Part shown: in pieces, positions 17,120 to 28,670 of the stretch
How the letters are laid out: every line of letters begins with the position of its first letter
How positions within the stretch are numbered: position 1 is the stretch's first letter
Origin: Cryobacterium sp.
GTDB taxonomy: Bacteria; Actinomycetota; Actinomycetes; Actinomycetales; Microbacteriaceae
Length of the DNA: 33,723 bases
Assembly (NCBI GenBank): GCA_019638935.1
Contig: JAHBSW010000025.1
Span: forward strand, 1 to 33,723
Direction: 5' to 3'
Made by a program: the position numbers and the translations under genes
The notes under the pieces: generated by a model
What the model saw: the letters and a program-made list of their open reading frames with translations, nothing else
What the model was told of the DNA's origin: nothing
Database searches by the model: none

Positions 17120-17539
17120 TCAGCCGAAGTCGGCGCGGAGATCCATGGCACGGTTGGCGGCGGCATCCGCCCGCGAGTTCTGCAGGCGCGGTATCCACTC
17201 GAAGCGCACGGGCGTGCCCGTGAGCAGCTCGCGCGCGCGGGCGGCGAGCTCCGCCATGTCGGGATGCTTGATCTTCCAGCGGCCGGACATCTGCTCGACG
17301 ACGAGTTTGGAGTCCATGCGCACGTGGAGCTCGGCATCCGGATCGATCTCGAGCGCCCTGCGCACGCCCTCGATCAGCGCGGTGTACTCGGCGACATTGT
17401 TGGAGGCGTGTCCGAGGTAGCGCCCCACCTCGGCGAGCACCTCGCCCGTAGCGGCATCGATGACGACGGAGCCGCTGCCGGCAAGTCCCGGGTTTCCGCG
17501 GGAGCCGCCGTCGGCCTCGACGATGAGCGTGCGTGCCAC
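17120..17539 (-). CDS. rnhA: Ribonuclease HI family protein
   Basis: It cleaves the RNA strand of RNA-DNA hybrids. The 139 residues form a single RNase H domain with the catalytic acids in place: Asp10 (EADGGSRGNPG), Glu51 (NNVAEYTAL), Asp76 (MDSKLVVEQM) and Asp124 (RADAAANRAMD). The GTG start at 17539 shares its G with the TAG stop of the upstream zinc-ribbon-like gene (TAGTG), a sign of translational coupling. In mycobacteria the orthologue (Rv2228c) is fused to a C-terminal CobC-like phosphatase; here only the RNase H part exists. In the same neighbourhood zinc-ribbon and Nif3 genes follow the mycobacterial order. Confidence 0.9.
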   Translation of the reverse strand: MARTLIVEADGGSRGNPGLAGSGSVVIDAATGEVLAEVGRYLGHASNNVAEYTALIEGVRRALEIDPDAELHVRMDSKLVVEQMSGRWKIKHPDMAELAARARELLTGTPVRFEWIPRLQNSRADAAANRAMDLRADFG

Positions 17540-18273
17540 TAGAGCCCCGACTCGGCGGTGCGCACGAGGATGGCATTGCTCGAGGGGCAGAGCACGACAT
17601 CGTCAGGTGCTGCGGCGCGGATGTCGGCGAGGTCGCTCTCGTGCAGCTTGACGCCGCTCGCGCTGGAGACTCCCCCGCGCAGGTGCGACGCGCCGATGCC
17701 GTAGCGCTCCCGCTGCTTCTCGTAGAGGGCGACGAGGTCGACCGGAATCGTCGCCACCACCGCGGCGCGAGCGCTCGCGATGGCCTCACGCTCGACACCG
17801 ATCTCGCTGAGCGCGGCGTCGCGCTTCGACTGGGCGTCGGCGATGCGCGACTGAAGCTCGTCGAACTCCTGACGGGTGCCCTGCTCGGCCTTCTCGCGCT
17901 CGTCAAGCGTCTCCATGAGGGCGAGCTCGATGTCTTCGAGATTGCTCAGTCGCGTGCGAAGCGAGGTGAGTTCCGCTTCGAGGCCGGCGACATCCTTGAC
18001 CGATGAACTCGCCTCGAGCCGCTCGGTGTCACGCGCGATGCGCGCGTTGACGACCTCGACGTCGGACTCGATTCGCTTGATCTCCAGCTCGGTGTCCTCG
18101 CGCTCACCGGTCTGCTCCAGCAGCTGAGTCCGCACGGCGCCGGCCGACGCTTCCAGCTCGGTCAGCTCGGAAATCTCGGGCAACGACTTCGCCTGGTGCG
18201 CGAGCTGCTGCACCCGCGTGTCGTGGGCGAGCAGGTCGAGCAGTCTCGCTTGATCCTCGGGGCTGGCTTTCAC
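17539..18273 (-). CDS. Coiled-coil protein of the C4 zinc-ribbon family with degenerate zinc site
   Basis: The 244-residue protein has a long heptad-rich coiled coil (about residues 30-180) followed by a C-terminal domain matching the zinc-ribbon family of Rv2229c type. The family ribbon is normally held by two Cys pairs (CxxC-like). Here the first pair position reads LRGGVSSASG with no Cys, and the second reads VVLCPSSNAILVRT with a single Cys, so zinc binding is unlikely. The GTG start is at 18273, with a weak GAGAG site upstream. It is coupled to the RNase H gene downstream and lies 49 bp after the Nif3-like gene on the same strand. The molecular function is not established; association with nucleic acid or RNase H is suggested only by conserved linkage. 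Confidence 0.82.
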   Translation of the reverse strand: MKASPEDQARLLDLLAHDTRVQQLAHQAKSLPEISELTELEASAGAVRTQLLEQTGEREDTELEIKRIESDVEVVNARIARDTERLEASSSVKDVAGLEAELTSLRTRLSNLEDIELALMETLDEREKAEQGTRQEFDELQSRIADAQSKRDAALSEIGVEREAIASARAAVVATIPVDLVALYEKQRERYGIGASHLRGGVSSASGVKLHESDLADIRAAAPDDVVLCPSSNAILVRTAESGL

Positions 18274-18322
18274 TGGTCACTCTCGCAATCGGTCGGGGTC
18301 TTCGATGGTGCACGCAGCGCTC

Positions 18323-19150
18323 TCACTGCACGATTGCGAAGTCCCAGGGGTCGGTTCTGAGCTCGCTCACCGTCACCGTAGCACCGGGGAGCGCCTCGCT
18401 GAGCTGTGCCGCGGCGGTCTCGAGCCAGAGCCACTCGCTCGCCCAGTGGGAGATGTCGATGAGCGCGGGGCCGCCGCCGATTCGGACGTTCTCCCGCGCC
18501 TCACTCGCGGGGTGGTGGCGCAGGTCGGAGGTGATGTAGACGTCCGCGGCGGCGACCGCAGGCTCGCCGAGCAGGCTGTCGCCCGCTCCCCCGCACAGCG
18601 CGACGGTCTGCACGGGCTGGTCGTACTCTCCCGCCACGCGAATGCCACTCGCCGTCGCCGGAAGCACGTCGCCCAGTGCGCGTGCCAAGCGGCCGAGTGT
18701 GGTGGGCGTGGTGAGGGTTCCCACTCGTCCCAGCCCTCGAGAGGGCGACTCGCCCTCGACGATCGGACGAAGGTTCTCGAGCCCCAGCCGGGCGGCGATC
18801 ACCGCCGAGGTGCCTGTCTCGACGACGTCGGCGTTCGTGTGGGCGGCGAGGAGCGCGCATCCTGCCCTGATGAGCCGCGCGATCATCGCACCCTTGTAGC
18901 GGTCCTCGGCGACCGTGGTGACGCCTCGGAGCAGCAGGGGGTGATGGGTCAGCAGCAGATTCGCACCGATCTCGATCGCCTCGTCCACGGTCGCGGCAAC
19001 GGCGTCGACGGCGAGGTGGATGCGGCTGAGGGCAGCCGCGGGATCACCCGAGACGAGACCCGTGGAGTCCCACTCGGAGGCACCGCTGAGCGGCCACAGC
19101 GATTCGGCGGCCGCGAGTGCGTCAGCGAGGGTGTGCTGGGGCTTCGCCAT
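18323..19150 (-). CDS. Nif3-like dinuclear metal centre hexameric protein
   Basis: The 275-residue protein belongs to the Nif3/DUF34 family (GTP cyclohydrolase I type 2 in old annotations, YbgI-like). Metal-ligand motifs are visible: LLLTHHPLLLRG (His pair), AAHTNADVV (Asp) and the C-terminal DISHWASEWLWL (His and Glu). EWDSTGLVSGDP near the N-terminus matches the family's W.N.GL..G. Members form hexameric toroids with two metal ions per subunit; their cellular role is unsettled. The gene overlaps the permease gene upstream by 29 bp and precedes the zinc-ribbon-like gene, the same order as in mycobacteria (Rv2230c-Rv2229c-Rv2228c). Confidence 0.9.
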   Translation of the reverse strand: MAKPQHTLADALAAAESLWPLSGASEWDSTGLVSGDPAAALSRIHLAVDAVAATVDEAIEIGANLLLTHHPLLLRGVTTVAEDRYKGAMIARLIRAGCALLAAHTNADVVETGTSAVIAARLGLENLRPIVEGESPSRGLGRVGTLTTPTTLGRLARALGDVLPATASGIRVAGEYDQPVQTVALCGGAGDSLLGEPAVAAADVYITSDLRHHPASEARENVRIGGGPALIDISHWASEWLWLETAAAQLSEALPGATVTVSELRTDPWDFAIVQ

Positions 19151-21992
19151 CCCGCCAGTCTAGTTGGGAGGGGGCAGGGGGCTCGGCTGCTTTCTGGCCG
19201 TCGAAGAGTCCTTCCAGGCCACCCGACTCCTGGGCCGGCACGGCGGCCTGAGCGAACTCGCCCGCGCCATCGACGACTCCTGCGTAATCGACGCCCGCGT
19301 GGTCGGCATCTGCATAGCCAGCACTCGGGTAGTCGGCATCGATAGGCTCGTCGCGCTCCTGCGTGTTGATGGCGGGTTTACCCGCGATCACCGTGATGAG
19401 CAGCGCGAGCACGAGGGCTGCGACAACTCCGATGTCGGTGCCGGCGAGCGCGGAGTCGCTGTCGATGCCGAGCAGCTCCCAGCCGAAGCCCTGCCAGCTG
19501 AGCCACGACACCGCGGCGCTCGTGAAGGCGTAGCCGAGCCCGGTCGTGACGACGAGGGTCACCAGATTGACCCAGCGGAAGTCGGCGTAGATGCCGCCGC
19601 GCCGCAGCAGCGAGGCGGAGTCGTAGCGGCGCGAGCGCATCATCACCTCGGCCGAGAACACTCCGACCCACGCCGCGATCGGCACGGCGATCGTCGTAGC
19701 GAGGTCCCTGATGAGCAGCTCGAAATCGGTCAGGGTGAGCAGGATGCCTGCTGCCGCGGCTCCCGTGAGCACCGCGACGATGACGACGACCACCCAGCGC
19801 GTCGCCCGCACGCCGACGGCTTGCAGTGCGAACCCTCCCGAGTAGATGGCCATGATCGCGCCCGAGAACAGACCGAGGCCGAGTGCCGCCAGCAGCGGGT
19901 ACACGTACACGGCCGGAACGAGCAGGGTGAGCGTCTCGATCGGCTGTTCGAGCAGTCCCGTCGCGAGCTCGGGGCTCGACGCGGCGAGCAGTGAACCGTA
20001 GGCGATCAGCAGGAACGCGGGCAGCGCAGCACCGAACCACGACCACAGCATCGAGCCCGCGCTCGAGGAGTGCGGCCTCTGGTAGCGCGCGAAGTCTGCG
20101 CTGCTCACCGCCCAGACGAGACCGGTGAAGCTGAACACAAGAACCGACGCTGTCGCGACGAGCATCCAGTCGCCATCCGGCACGGAGATGGCGGAGCGCA
20201 GGTCGACCGCGGGCCAGCTGAGCATGACGAAACCGACGACGAGCACGACCGAGAGGATGGTCAGGGTCGCCTGCACGCGTGCGATGAGGCCGTAACCGAA
20301 CACCGCGATGACCGTCGCGAGCACGAGCGCGACACCGAGACTCGCGAGCGTGAGCGTCATCGCGTCGACGCTGATGGCCCCGATGCCATCGAGCACGGTG
20401 GCGATGCCGAGCGCGAGCACCCACAGCAGCACGGCGCCCCAGAAGAGGCGAGTGAGAAAAGCAAGCAGGGCGGGTAGAGCGTTACCGAGGAGCCCGAATG
20501 TCGCACGCGAGACCACCATGGTGGGCTGGCCGCTGCGCTTTCCTGCGAGTGCGCCGATGCCGATCGGCAGCGACGAGATCGAGATACCGACGAGTGCCGC
20601 GATGATCGACTGGCGCAGGCTCATCCCGAGCGAGAAGAGCACGGCTCCGAGCGCCACACTGAGAACGGACGAGTTCGTGGCGAACCACATCCAGAACAGG
20701 CGCGCGGAGCGCCCGATGCGCTGTTCGACGGGGGTCGGCTCGATCCCCGCGAGTTCGATGCGGAACGCACGGGGGGCGACGAGGTCGATCGTCTCGGGCA
20801 CCTCTTCGCCAGGCTCGTACACGTCGATCGGGAACGCCTCACCGCCGTCATCGACGGGTGCCGCATCCGTCTGCTCCTCGTAGCTGTTCTCGCTGCTCTC
20901 GCTGGCGGCGAGTGCCGCCCCGGCGAGCAGCTTGTCGAAGTCCGTCCCCGCAGGCAGTGGCTCGTCACCGATGCTGTGCGGCTCGATGAGCTCGGGGATC
21001 CCGGGAGAGACCGGTACAGCGGCACCCACGGTGGCTGCGCCCGCGGACGCGGCTGCGCCGTGAGTGGCATTCCACTCAAGCGCCTCCGGCTCGGTCGGCG
21101 GTGGGGGGATGTCGGAGTACGGCGCCGACTGCGGGGCCGGCGCTGCCGCGAGATCGGCGAGCTGGCCCGCGTCGAGCGCCTCGGGCATTGTCGCGGGAGG
21201 GAACGTTCCTGCCTCGGACGCCCACGAGGGTTGCGCCGCCTGAGCTGCTTCGGACTGCGGTGCGGTTTGCGTGGGATGCGCTGGTTCCGTGGGCGTTGTG
21301 GGCGGCAGTGGTGCTGAGGGCTGCACCGGCGAAGTGGCGGGCGCGGTCGTGATCACATCGGAGAACTCGGTGCGGGCGCGGTTGACGGCATCGATCGCTT
21401 CTGGCGTGCCGAGCGCAGCCATGGACTGCTCCCACGCGGCGAACGCCTGGGCGTCGGCCTGCCGAAGCTGCATCTCACGCTCGAGCTGCTCCATCGCATC
21501 GATCGTGGCGCTCTCACCCTGGTTGTCGGCCGCAAGTCGTTTCATGAGCGCGTCATCGGAGAGCGACTGGCGGGTCGGCGGTGTGTACTGCATTGGAGCC
21601 GGGGGCGGATCAGTCGCGGGAGCCGGGCTGAACGGAGGCGACTCGCCGATGGGCGGGGCGGCATCGACGATAGGCGCCGGCTCTGCAACCGGAGCGGGTG
21701 CGGGATCGTCGTCGAGCGACCACACGGGCGCGGCGGTGCTGGTGACGTCCGCGTCGGGCGTCGTCGCATCGTGAGACGGGGTCGGGCGCTGAACGGGAAC
21801 GGACGCGGTTCGCGTCGCTCTCGCGAGCTCGGCGGCGAGCGCCGCCGCGAGTGTGTCGTCGTCGGCGCCGAGCGCTTCGGCGGCGTGAGTGGGCGAGAAC
21901 TCGGCGGGCGGAGTGAATGTTGACCGGCGGTGCGTCGGGAGAACGGGCGAGGGATCAGTCTCCTCGCTCTCGGGCGCATCGCTCTCGGTCAT
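19122..21992 (-). CDS. NCS1-type (purine-cytosine permease-like) membrane protein with long disordered N-terminus
   Basis: The 956-residue product is about twice the normal NCS1 length. Residues 1 to about 415 are rich in Pro, Ala, Thr and acids without membrane segments, apart from a helical stretch (SLSDDALMKRLAADNQ to about RARTEF). From FRIELAGIEPTPVEQRIGR onwards comes the transporter: roughly a dozen membrane helices to about residue 880, with the NCS1-like GKRSGQPTMVVSRATFGLLGN loop. A 75-residue hydrophilic tail follows, with tyrosine/glycine-rich DADYPSAGYADADHAGVDYAG. The ATG at 21992 is supported by a -10 hexamer eight bases upstream. Likely substrates are nucleobases or related compounds, but this is not readable from the sequence. 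It overlaps the Nif3-like gene by 29 bp. Confidence 0.8.
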   Translation of the reverse strand: MTESDAPESEETDPSPVLPTHRRSTFTPPAEFSPTHAAEALGADDDTLAAALAAELARATRTASVPVQRPTPSHDATTPDADVTSTAAPVWSLDDDPAPAPVAEPAPIVDAAPPIGESPPFSPAPATDPPPAPMQYTPPTRQSLSDDALMKRLAADNQGESATIDAMEQLEREMQLRQADAQAFAAWEQSMAALGTPEAIDAVNRARTEFSDVITTAPATSPVQPSAPLPPTTPTEPAHPTQTAPQSEAAQAAQPSWASEAGTFPPATMPEALDAGQLADLAAAPAPQSAPYSDIPPPPTEPEALEWNATHGAAASAGAATVGAAVPVSPGIPELIEPHSIGDEPLPAGTDFDKLLAGAALAASESSENSYEEQTDAAPVDDGGEAFPIDVYEPGEEVPETIDLVAPRAFRIELAGIEPTPVEQRIGRSARLFWMWFATNSSVLSVALGAVLFSLGMSLRQSIIAALVGISISSLPIGIGALAGKRSGQPTMVVSRATFGLLGNALPALLAFLTRLFWGAVLLWVLALGIATVLDGIGAISVDAMTLTLASLGVALVLATVIAVFGYGLIARVQATLTILSVVLVVGFVMLSWPAVDLRSAISVPDGDWMLVATASVLVFSFTGLVWAVSSADFARYQRPHSSSAGSMLWSWFGAALPAFLLIAYGSLLAASSPELATGLLEQPIETLTLLVPAVYVYPLLAALGLGLFSGAIMAIYSGGFALQAVGVRATRWVVVVIVAVLTGAAAAGILLTLTDFELLIRDLATTIAVPIAAWVGVFSAEVMMRSRRYDSASLLRRGGIYADFRWVNLVTLVVTTGLGYAFTSAAVSWLSWQGFGWELLGIDSDSALAGTDIGVVAALVLALLITVIAGKPAINTQERDEPIDADYPSAGYADADHAGVDYAGVVDGAGEFAQAAVPAQESGGLEGLFDGQKAAEPPAPSQLDWRDGEAPAHPR

Positions 21993-21999
21993 GCCAGAA

Positions 22000-22005
22000 A
22001 TACTA
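22000..22005 (-). promoter_or_regulatory. -10 element of the permease operon, near-leaderless
   Basis: TAGTAT on the minus strand is separated from the permease ATG by seven bases, predicting a transcript starting at or one base before the start codon. No Shine-Dalgarno sequence is present. Confidence 0.5.
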
Positions 22006-22072
22006 CGACGACCGCCGAGAGTACCCGGCACGGCGTGCCGACAATCGGCTTCGACCGCCGTGAAGGTTCACG

Positions 22073-22145
22073 TGGGGCCTACCGGGATCGAACCGATGAC
22101 ATCTACGGTGTAAACGTAGCGCTCTACCAGCTGAGCTAAAGCCCC
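22073..22145 (-). tRNA. tRNA-Val (anticodon UAC)
   Basis: The 73-nt gene folds as a standard cloverleaf: acceptor GGGGCTT / AGGCCCC (one G-U), D-arm GCTC/GAGC, anticodon stem CTACG/CGTAG with loop TTTACAC (anticodon TAC), and T-arm ATCGG TTCGATC CCGGT. The discriminator is A and CCA is not encoded. It reads the valine codons GUA and GUG. Confidence 0.97.
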
Positions 22146-22226
22146 GCATCTCAAAGCGAGAAGCAGCCCCTATCGTACGGCACGCGCCCTGTGCCCGGAA
22201 CGCGCGAGCAGACCTCGACGGTCCAA

Positions 22227-22232
22227 ACTAGA
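22227..22232 (+). promoter_or_regulatory. Possible -10 element of aceE
   Basis: TAGACT matches the hexamer used upstream of panB and rnpB and would give a start near 22239 and an 83-base leader before aceE. The leader contains the palindrome CGTCGACG. No -35 is visible. Confidence 0.45.
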
Positions 22233-22321
22233 CTCGAATCGCGCCGTCGACGACGAATCGGCCACACCAAGGTCGGGCATCCGTCGGCGTGAGAGAACTC
22301 CCATCAGGAAAAGAGGTCAGT

Positions 22322-25045
<2,724 letters not shown>

Positions 25046-25056
25046 ACCGCCCAGCG

Positions 25057-26256
25057 ATGACCGATACGCCGCCCACGAAACAGCAGACGCTCGCGTGGCT
25101 GAAGACTGTCTCGGGTGAGCTTGCGACGGCCACCCTCAAACGGCTCGACGACACCCTCCCCTGGTATCGCGAGATGCCGCCGGGGCGCCGTTCGGCCGTT
25201 GGTCTCGTCGCTCAGGCGGGCATCACCTCGTTCATCCAGTGGTACGACGACCCGACCTCCACACCGTGGATCGCCGCCGACGTGTTCGGCGTCGCACCGC
25301 GCGAGCTCCTGCGCTCGGTGAGCCTCACGCAGACACTCCAGCTCATCAAGGCCACTGTTGAGGTCGTCGAAGAACGCGTGACGGGCCGGGATGAGTCGCT
25401 GCGCGAGGCGATTCTGCTGTACTCGCGCGAGATCGCCTTCGGCGCCGCGGACGTCTATGCCCGGGCCGCCGAGGCCCGCGGTCTCTGGGATGCACGCCTC
25501 GAGGCCCTCGTGGTCGACAGCATCCTGAGCGGTGAATACGACGATGAGCTGCCGAGCCGCATCGCGGCCCTCGGCTGGCACGGACACGGCGAGGTGTCGG
25601 TGCTCGTGGGCACAGCCCCCACGATGCTCGACGTGGACATGCTGCGCCGCACCGCCCGGCACCTCGACGCCGACGTGCTCATCGGGGTTCAGGGGTCGCG
25701 CCTCGTCGTCGTCATCGGACGCGCCCTGCCCGCGGATGCCGCCGACGATGCCGCTTCGCCCATGCCGTTCCTCGACATCGCGACAGCGCTGGAGCCCGGA
25801 TTCGGCGACGGTCATCTCGTGCTCGGTCACGAGGTTCCGAGCATCGTGGATGCTTCGCGCAGCGCCAAGGCGGCCCTGGCCGGTTTTGCGGTGGCGCGGG
25901 CGTGGCGAAACGCACCGCGCCCGACGCTCGCCGACGACCTTCTGCCCGAGCGTGCCCTCGCGGGCGATCCGCTTGCACGTACGACCCTGGTCAACCGCGT
26001 CTATCGCCCGCTGCAGGCGCACTCCCCCGACCTGCTCGCAACCCTGTGGGCGTACCTCGACAATGGGCGCTCGCTCGAGGCGACCGCCCGCGAGCTGTTC
26101 GTTCACCCCAACACCGTGCGCTACCGACTCAAGCGCATCACCGAGGTCATCGGCTGGGACGCGACGGGCGCGCGCGAATCTCTCATTCTGCAGTCTGCTC
26201 TCATCGTCGGCTCGATCGCCGAGCCCGACGCAAACCAGCGCCGCCGAGCACGCTAG
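25057..26256 (+). CDS. fasR: PucR-family transcriptional regulator, FasR-like
   Basis: The 399-residue protein ends with the PucR C-terminal HTH: LLATLWAYLDNGRSLEATAREL, FVHPNTVRYRLKRITEVIGWD. A central GGDEF-like regulatory fold precedes it. It lies between aceE and fabD, exactly where Streptomyces coelicolor encodes FasR, the activator of the fabD-fabH-acpP-fabF operon. Its role as activator of fatty acid synthesis genes is inferred from that orthology. The ATG at 25057 has no clear ribosome binding site, so translation may depend on coupling to aceE, whose stop is 11 bases upstream. A 131-bp gap separates it from fabD and should hold the fab promoter, with TATTGT at 26331 as a weak -10 candidate. 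Confidence 0.88.
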   Translation: MTDTPPTKQQTLAWLKTVSGELATATLKRLDDTLPWYREMPPGRRSAVGLVAQAGITSFIQWYDDPTSTPWIAADVFGVAPRELLRSVSLTQTLQLIKATVEVVEERVTGRDESLREAILLYSREIAFGAADVYARAAEARGLWDARLEALVVDSILSGEYDDELPSRIAALGWHGHGEVSVLVGTAPTMLDVDMLRRTARHLDADVLIGVQGSRLVVVIGRALPADAADDAASPMPFLDIATALEPGFGDGHLVLGHEVPSIVDASRSAKAALAGFAVARAWRNAPRPTLADDLLPERALAGDPLARTTLVNRVYRPLQAHSPDLLATLWAYLDNGRSLEATARELFVHPNTVRYRLKRITEVIGWDATGARESLILQSALIVGSIAEPDANQRRRAR

Positions 26257-26387
26257 TTCCCGGTCGGCTGTGCCGCCGTGCACGCGGTGTTCCCCACCAT
26301 CCGGCTGTGGAGAGCGACAAAGGTCCGCACTATTGTTGAGTGAATCGCTACAGCGTGACCGTACTCGCGGGAAGGGAAACTGATTAG

Positions 26388-27302
26388 GTGCTTATCGTCG
26401 TCTGCCCCGGACAGGGGTCTCAAACGCCCGGGTTCCTCGAACCCTGGCTCGCCGAACCGAGCTACCGCGAGCACCTCGCCGAGCTTTCCGAGGCGGCGGG
26501 CCTCGACCTCGCCGCGCACGGCACGACCTCTGACGCCGACACCATTCGCGACACCGCGGTGGCTCAGCCCCTCATCGTGGCGGCCGGTCTGCTGACGCTT
26601 CGCACGCTGATCGCCGGCCGCGAGTCGAAGATCGGCGGTGTCGCGGGCCACTCGGTGGGCGAGCTCACCGCGGCTGCCGCCGCGGGCATATTCAGCGAAG
26701 CGGATGCCATGTCTCTCGTGCGAGTGCGCAGTCAGGCCATGGCCGAGGCGGCGGCCCAGACGCCCACCGGGATGAGCGCCGTCGTCGGCGGCGACGAGGA
26801 TGAGCTGCTCGCCACACTCGAACGACTCGACCTGCAACCCGCGAACTTCAACGGCGGTGGACAGATCGTCGTCGCTGGCGCACTCGCGGCGCTCCAGACG
26901 CTGTCGCAGAACGCACCCGCGGGAGCGCGAGTGATCCCCCTCCAGGTCGCCGGCGCATTCCACACTCGGTATATGTCCTCGGCCGTCGAACGGCTGCGTG
27001 AAGCTGCGGCGAAGGTCAGCACCCACACACCGAGGTTCGCGATCTGGTCCAACCGCGACGGCAAACCTGTTTCCGACGGAAGCGCCTTTTGCGACTACAT
27101 CGTGGGGCAGGTGTCGTCGCCCGTACGCTGGGACCGCACCATGGCATCCTTCGCAGACGCGGGCGTCACGGGCATCGTAGAGGTGGCTCCCGCGGGTGCT
27201 CTCGTCGGGCTCGCCAAGCGCGTGCTCAAGGGAGTGCCGACCGTCGCCATCAAGACCCCCGACGACCTGCCCGCCGCCATCGAACTGATTGAGAACTCAT
27301 GA
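26388..27302 (+). CDS. fabD: Malonyl-CoA:ACP transacylase
   Basis: It moves malonyl groups from CoA to ACP, providing the extender unit for type II fatty acid synthesis. The 304-residue protein has the N-terminal PGQGSQ motif, the nucleophile elbow GHSVGE (Ser89), the arginine segment VRVRSQAM, and the catalytic histidine in GAFHTRYM. The start is GTG at 26388, just before conserved LIVVCPGQGSQ, with AAGGGAA 11-12 bases upstream. Its stop overlaps the fabH start in ATGA, so the two are translationally coupled. It heads a four-gene FAS-II operon. Confidence 0.97.
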   Translation: MLIVVCPGQGSQTPGFLEPWLAEPSYREHLAELSEAAGLDLAAHGTTSDADTIRDTAVAQPLIVAAGLLTLRTLIAGRESKIGGVAGHSVGELTAAAAAGIFSEADAMSLVRVRSQAMAEAAAQTPTGMSAVVGGDEDELLATLERLDLQPANFNGGGQIVVAGALAALQTLSQNAPAGARVIPLQVAGAFHTRYMSSAVERLREAAAKVSTHTPRFAIWSNRDGKPVSDGSAFCDYIVGQVSSPVRWDRTMASFADAGVTGIVEVAPAGALVGLAKRVLKGVPTVAIKTPDDLPAAIELIENS

Positions 27303-28303
27303 CCGCACCGACACTGAAGCAGTCCACGGGAGCGAAGTACACACGCCTGTACGGGTTCGGGGCGTCACGCGGCGATCGCGTCGTGCCCAATGACGAGCTC
27401 ATCGGACCGATCGACTCGAGCGACGAGTGGATTCAGCAGCGCACGGGAATCATCACCCGCACCCGCGCCTCCGAGGGGGTTCTTGCGATCGATCTCGCGA
27501 CGGATGCCGCAAAGGAGGCCATCGAGGTCTCGGGGATAGCGCCAGACCAAATCGACCTCGTCATCATCGCGACCATCAGCAATGTGCAGCAGACGCCGTC
27601 GATGGCGGCGGTAGTCGCGGACCGCGTGGGCGCCAACCCGGCCGCGGCATACGACTCCAACGCCGCGTGCGCAGGCTATTCCTACGCTCTGACGCAAGCA
27701 GACGCCCTCATTCGCGCGGGCGCCGCGCACTACGCGCTCGTCATCGGTGCGGAGAAGCTCTCCGACGTCGTCGACCCCACGGATCGCTCCATCTCGTTCC
27801 TGCTCGGCGACGGTGCGGGTGCGGTCGTCGTCGGTCCGAGCGACTTTCCGGGCATCTCCCCCGCCGTGTGGGGATCCGACGGGTCGAAGGCGGGCGCCGT
27901 CGGGATGAACTCCACGCTCATCGACTACCGCGACGGTGACGCCAACTGGCCGACCCTGCGGCAAGAGGGCCAGACAGTATTCCGCTGGGCCGTGTGGGAC
28001 ATGGCCAAGGTCGCGAAGAAAGCGCTCGATGACGCGGGAATCGAGCCATCCGACCTCGTCGCGTTCATTCCCCATCAGGCAAACATGCGCATCATCGACG
28101 AGTTCGCGAAGCAGCTCAAGCTTCCGGAATCGGTGATCATCGCACGCGATATAGCGACGACGGGCAATACTTCGGCTGCCTCGGTACCGCTCGCGACACA
28201 CCGATTGCTCAAAGAGCATCCCGAGCTGAGCGGCGGCCTCGCCCTGCAGATCGGATTCGGCGCCGGCCTCGTCTATGGGGCACAGGTCGTCGTACTGCCC
28301 TAA
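27299..28303 (+). CDS. fabH: Beta-ketoacyl-ACP synthase III
   Basis: It condenses an acyl-CoA starter with malonyl-ACP to begin fatty acid chains; in Actinobacteria it commonly prefers branched starters, which would suit the branched lipids of this group (inferred). The 334-residue protein shows the thiolase-fold catalytic triad: Cys124 in NAACAGYSYAL, His in IPHQANMRI and Asn in TTGNTSAASV. DSSDEWIQQRTGI near the N-terminus is the CoA-binding signature. The ATG overlaps the fabD stop by four bases. AcpP follows 37 bp downstream. Confidence 0.97.
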   Translation: MTAPTLKQSTGAKYTRLYGFGASRGDRVVPNDELIGPIDSSDEWIQQRTGIITRTRASEGVLAIDLATDAAKEAIEVSGIAPDQIDLVIIATISNVQQTPSMAAVVADRVGANPAAAYDSNAACAGYSYALTQADALIRAGAAHYALVIGAEKLSDVVDPTDRSISFLLGDGAGAVVVGPSDFPGISPAVWGSDGSKAGAVGMNSTLIDYRDGDANWPTLRQEGQTVFRWAVWDMAKVAKKALDDAGIEPSDLVAFIPHQANMRIIDEFAKQLKLPESVIIARDIATTGNTSAASVPLATHRLLKEHPELSGGLALQIGFGAGLVYGAQVVVLP

Positions 28304-28340
28304 ACTTGACTCCGGTCCACCACCCCAAGGAGAAATCACA

Positions 28341-28589
28341 ATGGCATTGTCCAACGAAGAAGTCCTCGCCGGCCTCGCCGAGCTCATCAACGACGAAACC
28401 GGAATCGCGACAGACACGGTCGAGCTGGACAAGTCGTTCACCGACGACCTCGACATCGACTCGATCTCGATGATGACGATCGTCGTCAACGCCGAAGAGA
28501 AGTTCGACGTCAAGATTCCGGACGACGAGGTCAAGAACCTCAAGACCGTCGCCGACGCCGTCAACTTCATCGTCAGCGCGCAGAACTAG
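28341..28589 (+). CDS. acpP: Acyl carrier protein
   Basis: It is the carrier of growing acyl chains in type II fatty acid synthesis. The 82-residue acidic helical protein has the phosphopantetheine attachment serine in DLDIDSISMM (Ser41). The ATG at 28341 has AAGGAGA eight bases upstream; the in-frame extension into fabH is not real. It lies between fabH and fabF in the usual actinobacterial order. A hairpin in the 117-bp gap before fabF may help set its higher expression relative to fabF. Confidence 0.97.
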   Translation: MALSNEEVLAGLAELINDETGIATDTVELDKSFTDDLDIDSISMMTIVVNAEEKFDVKIPDDEVKNLKTVADAVNFIVSAQN

Positions 28590-28654
28590 TACGACCCACG
28601 CAGGCGCAGGTGGGCCGGCCCAAGCACACTTCGGGTCGGCTCCCAGCCCGCGAT

Positions 28655-28670
28655 GCTCTCGCCCGAGAGC
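28655..28670 (+). other. Hairpin between acpP and fabF
   Basis: GCTCTC / GAGAGC pair around a GCCC loop, 37 bases before the fabF start. The 117-bp gap is long for this operon, and the hairpin could protect or partly terminate the acpP message. No T-tract follows. Confidence 0.3.
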
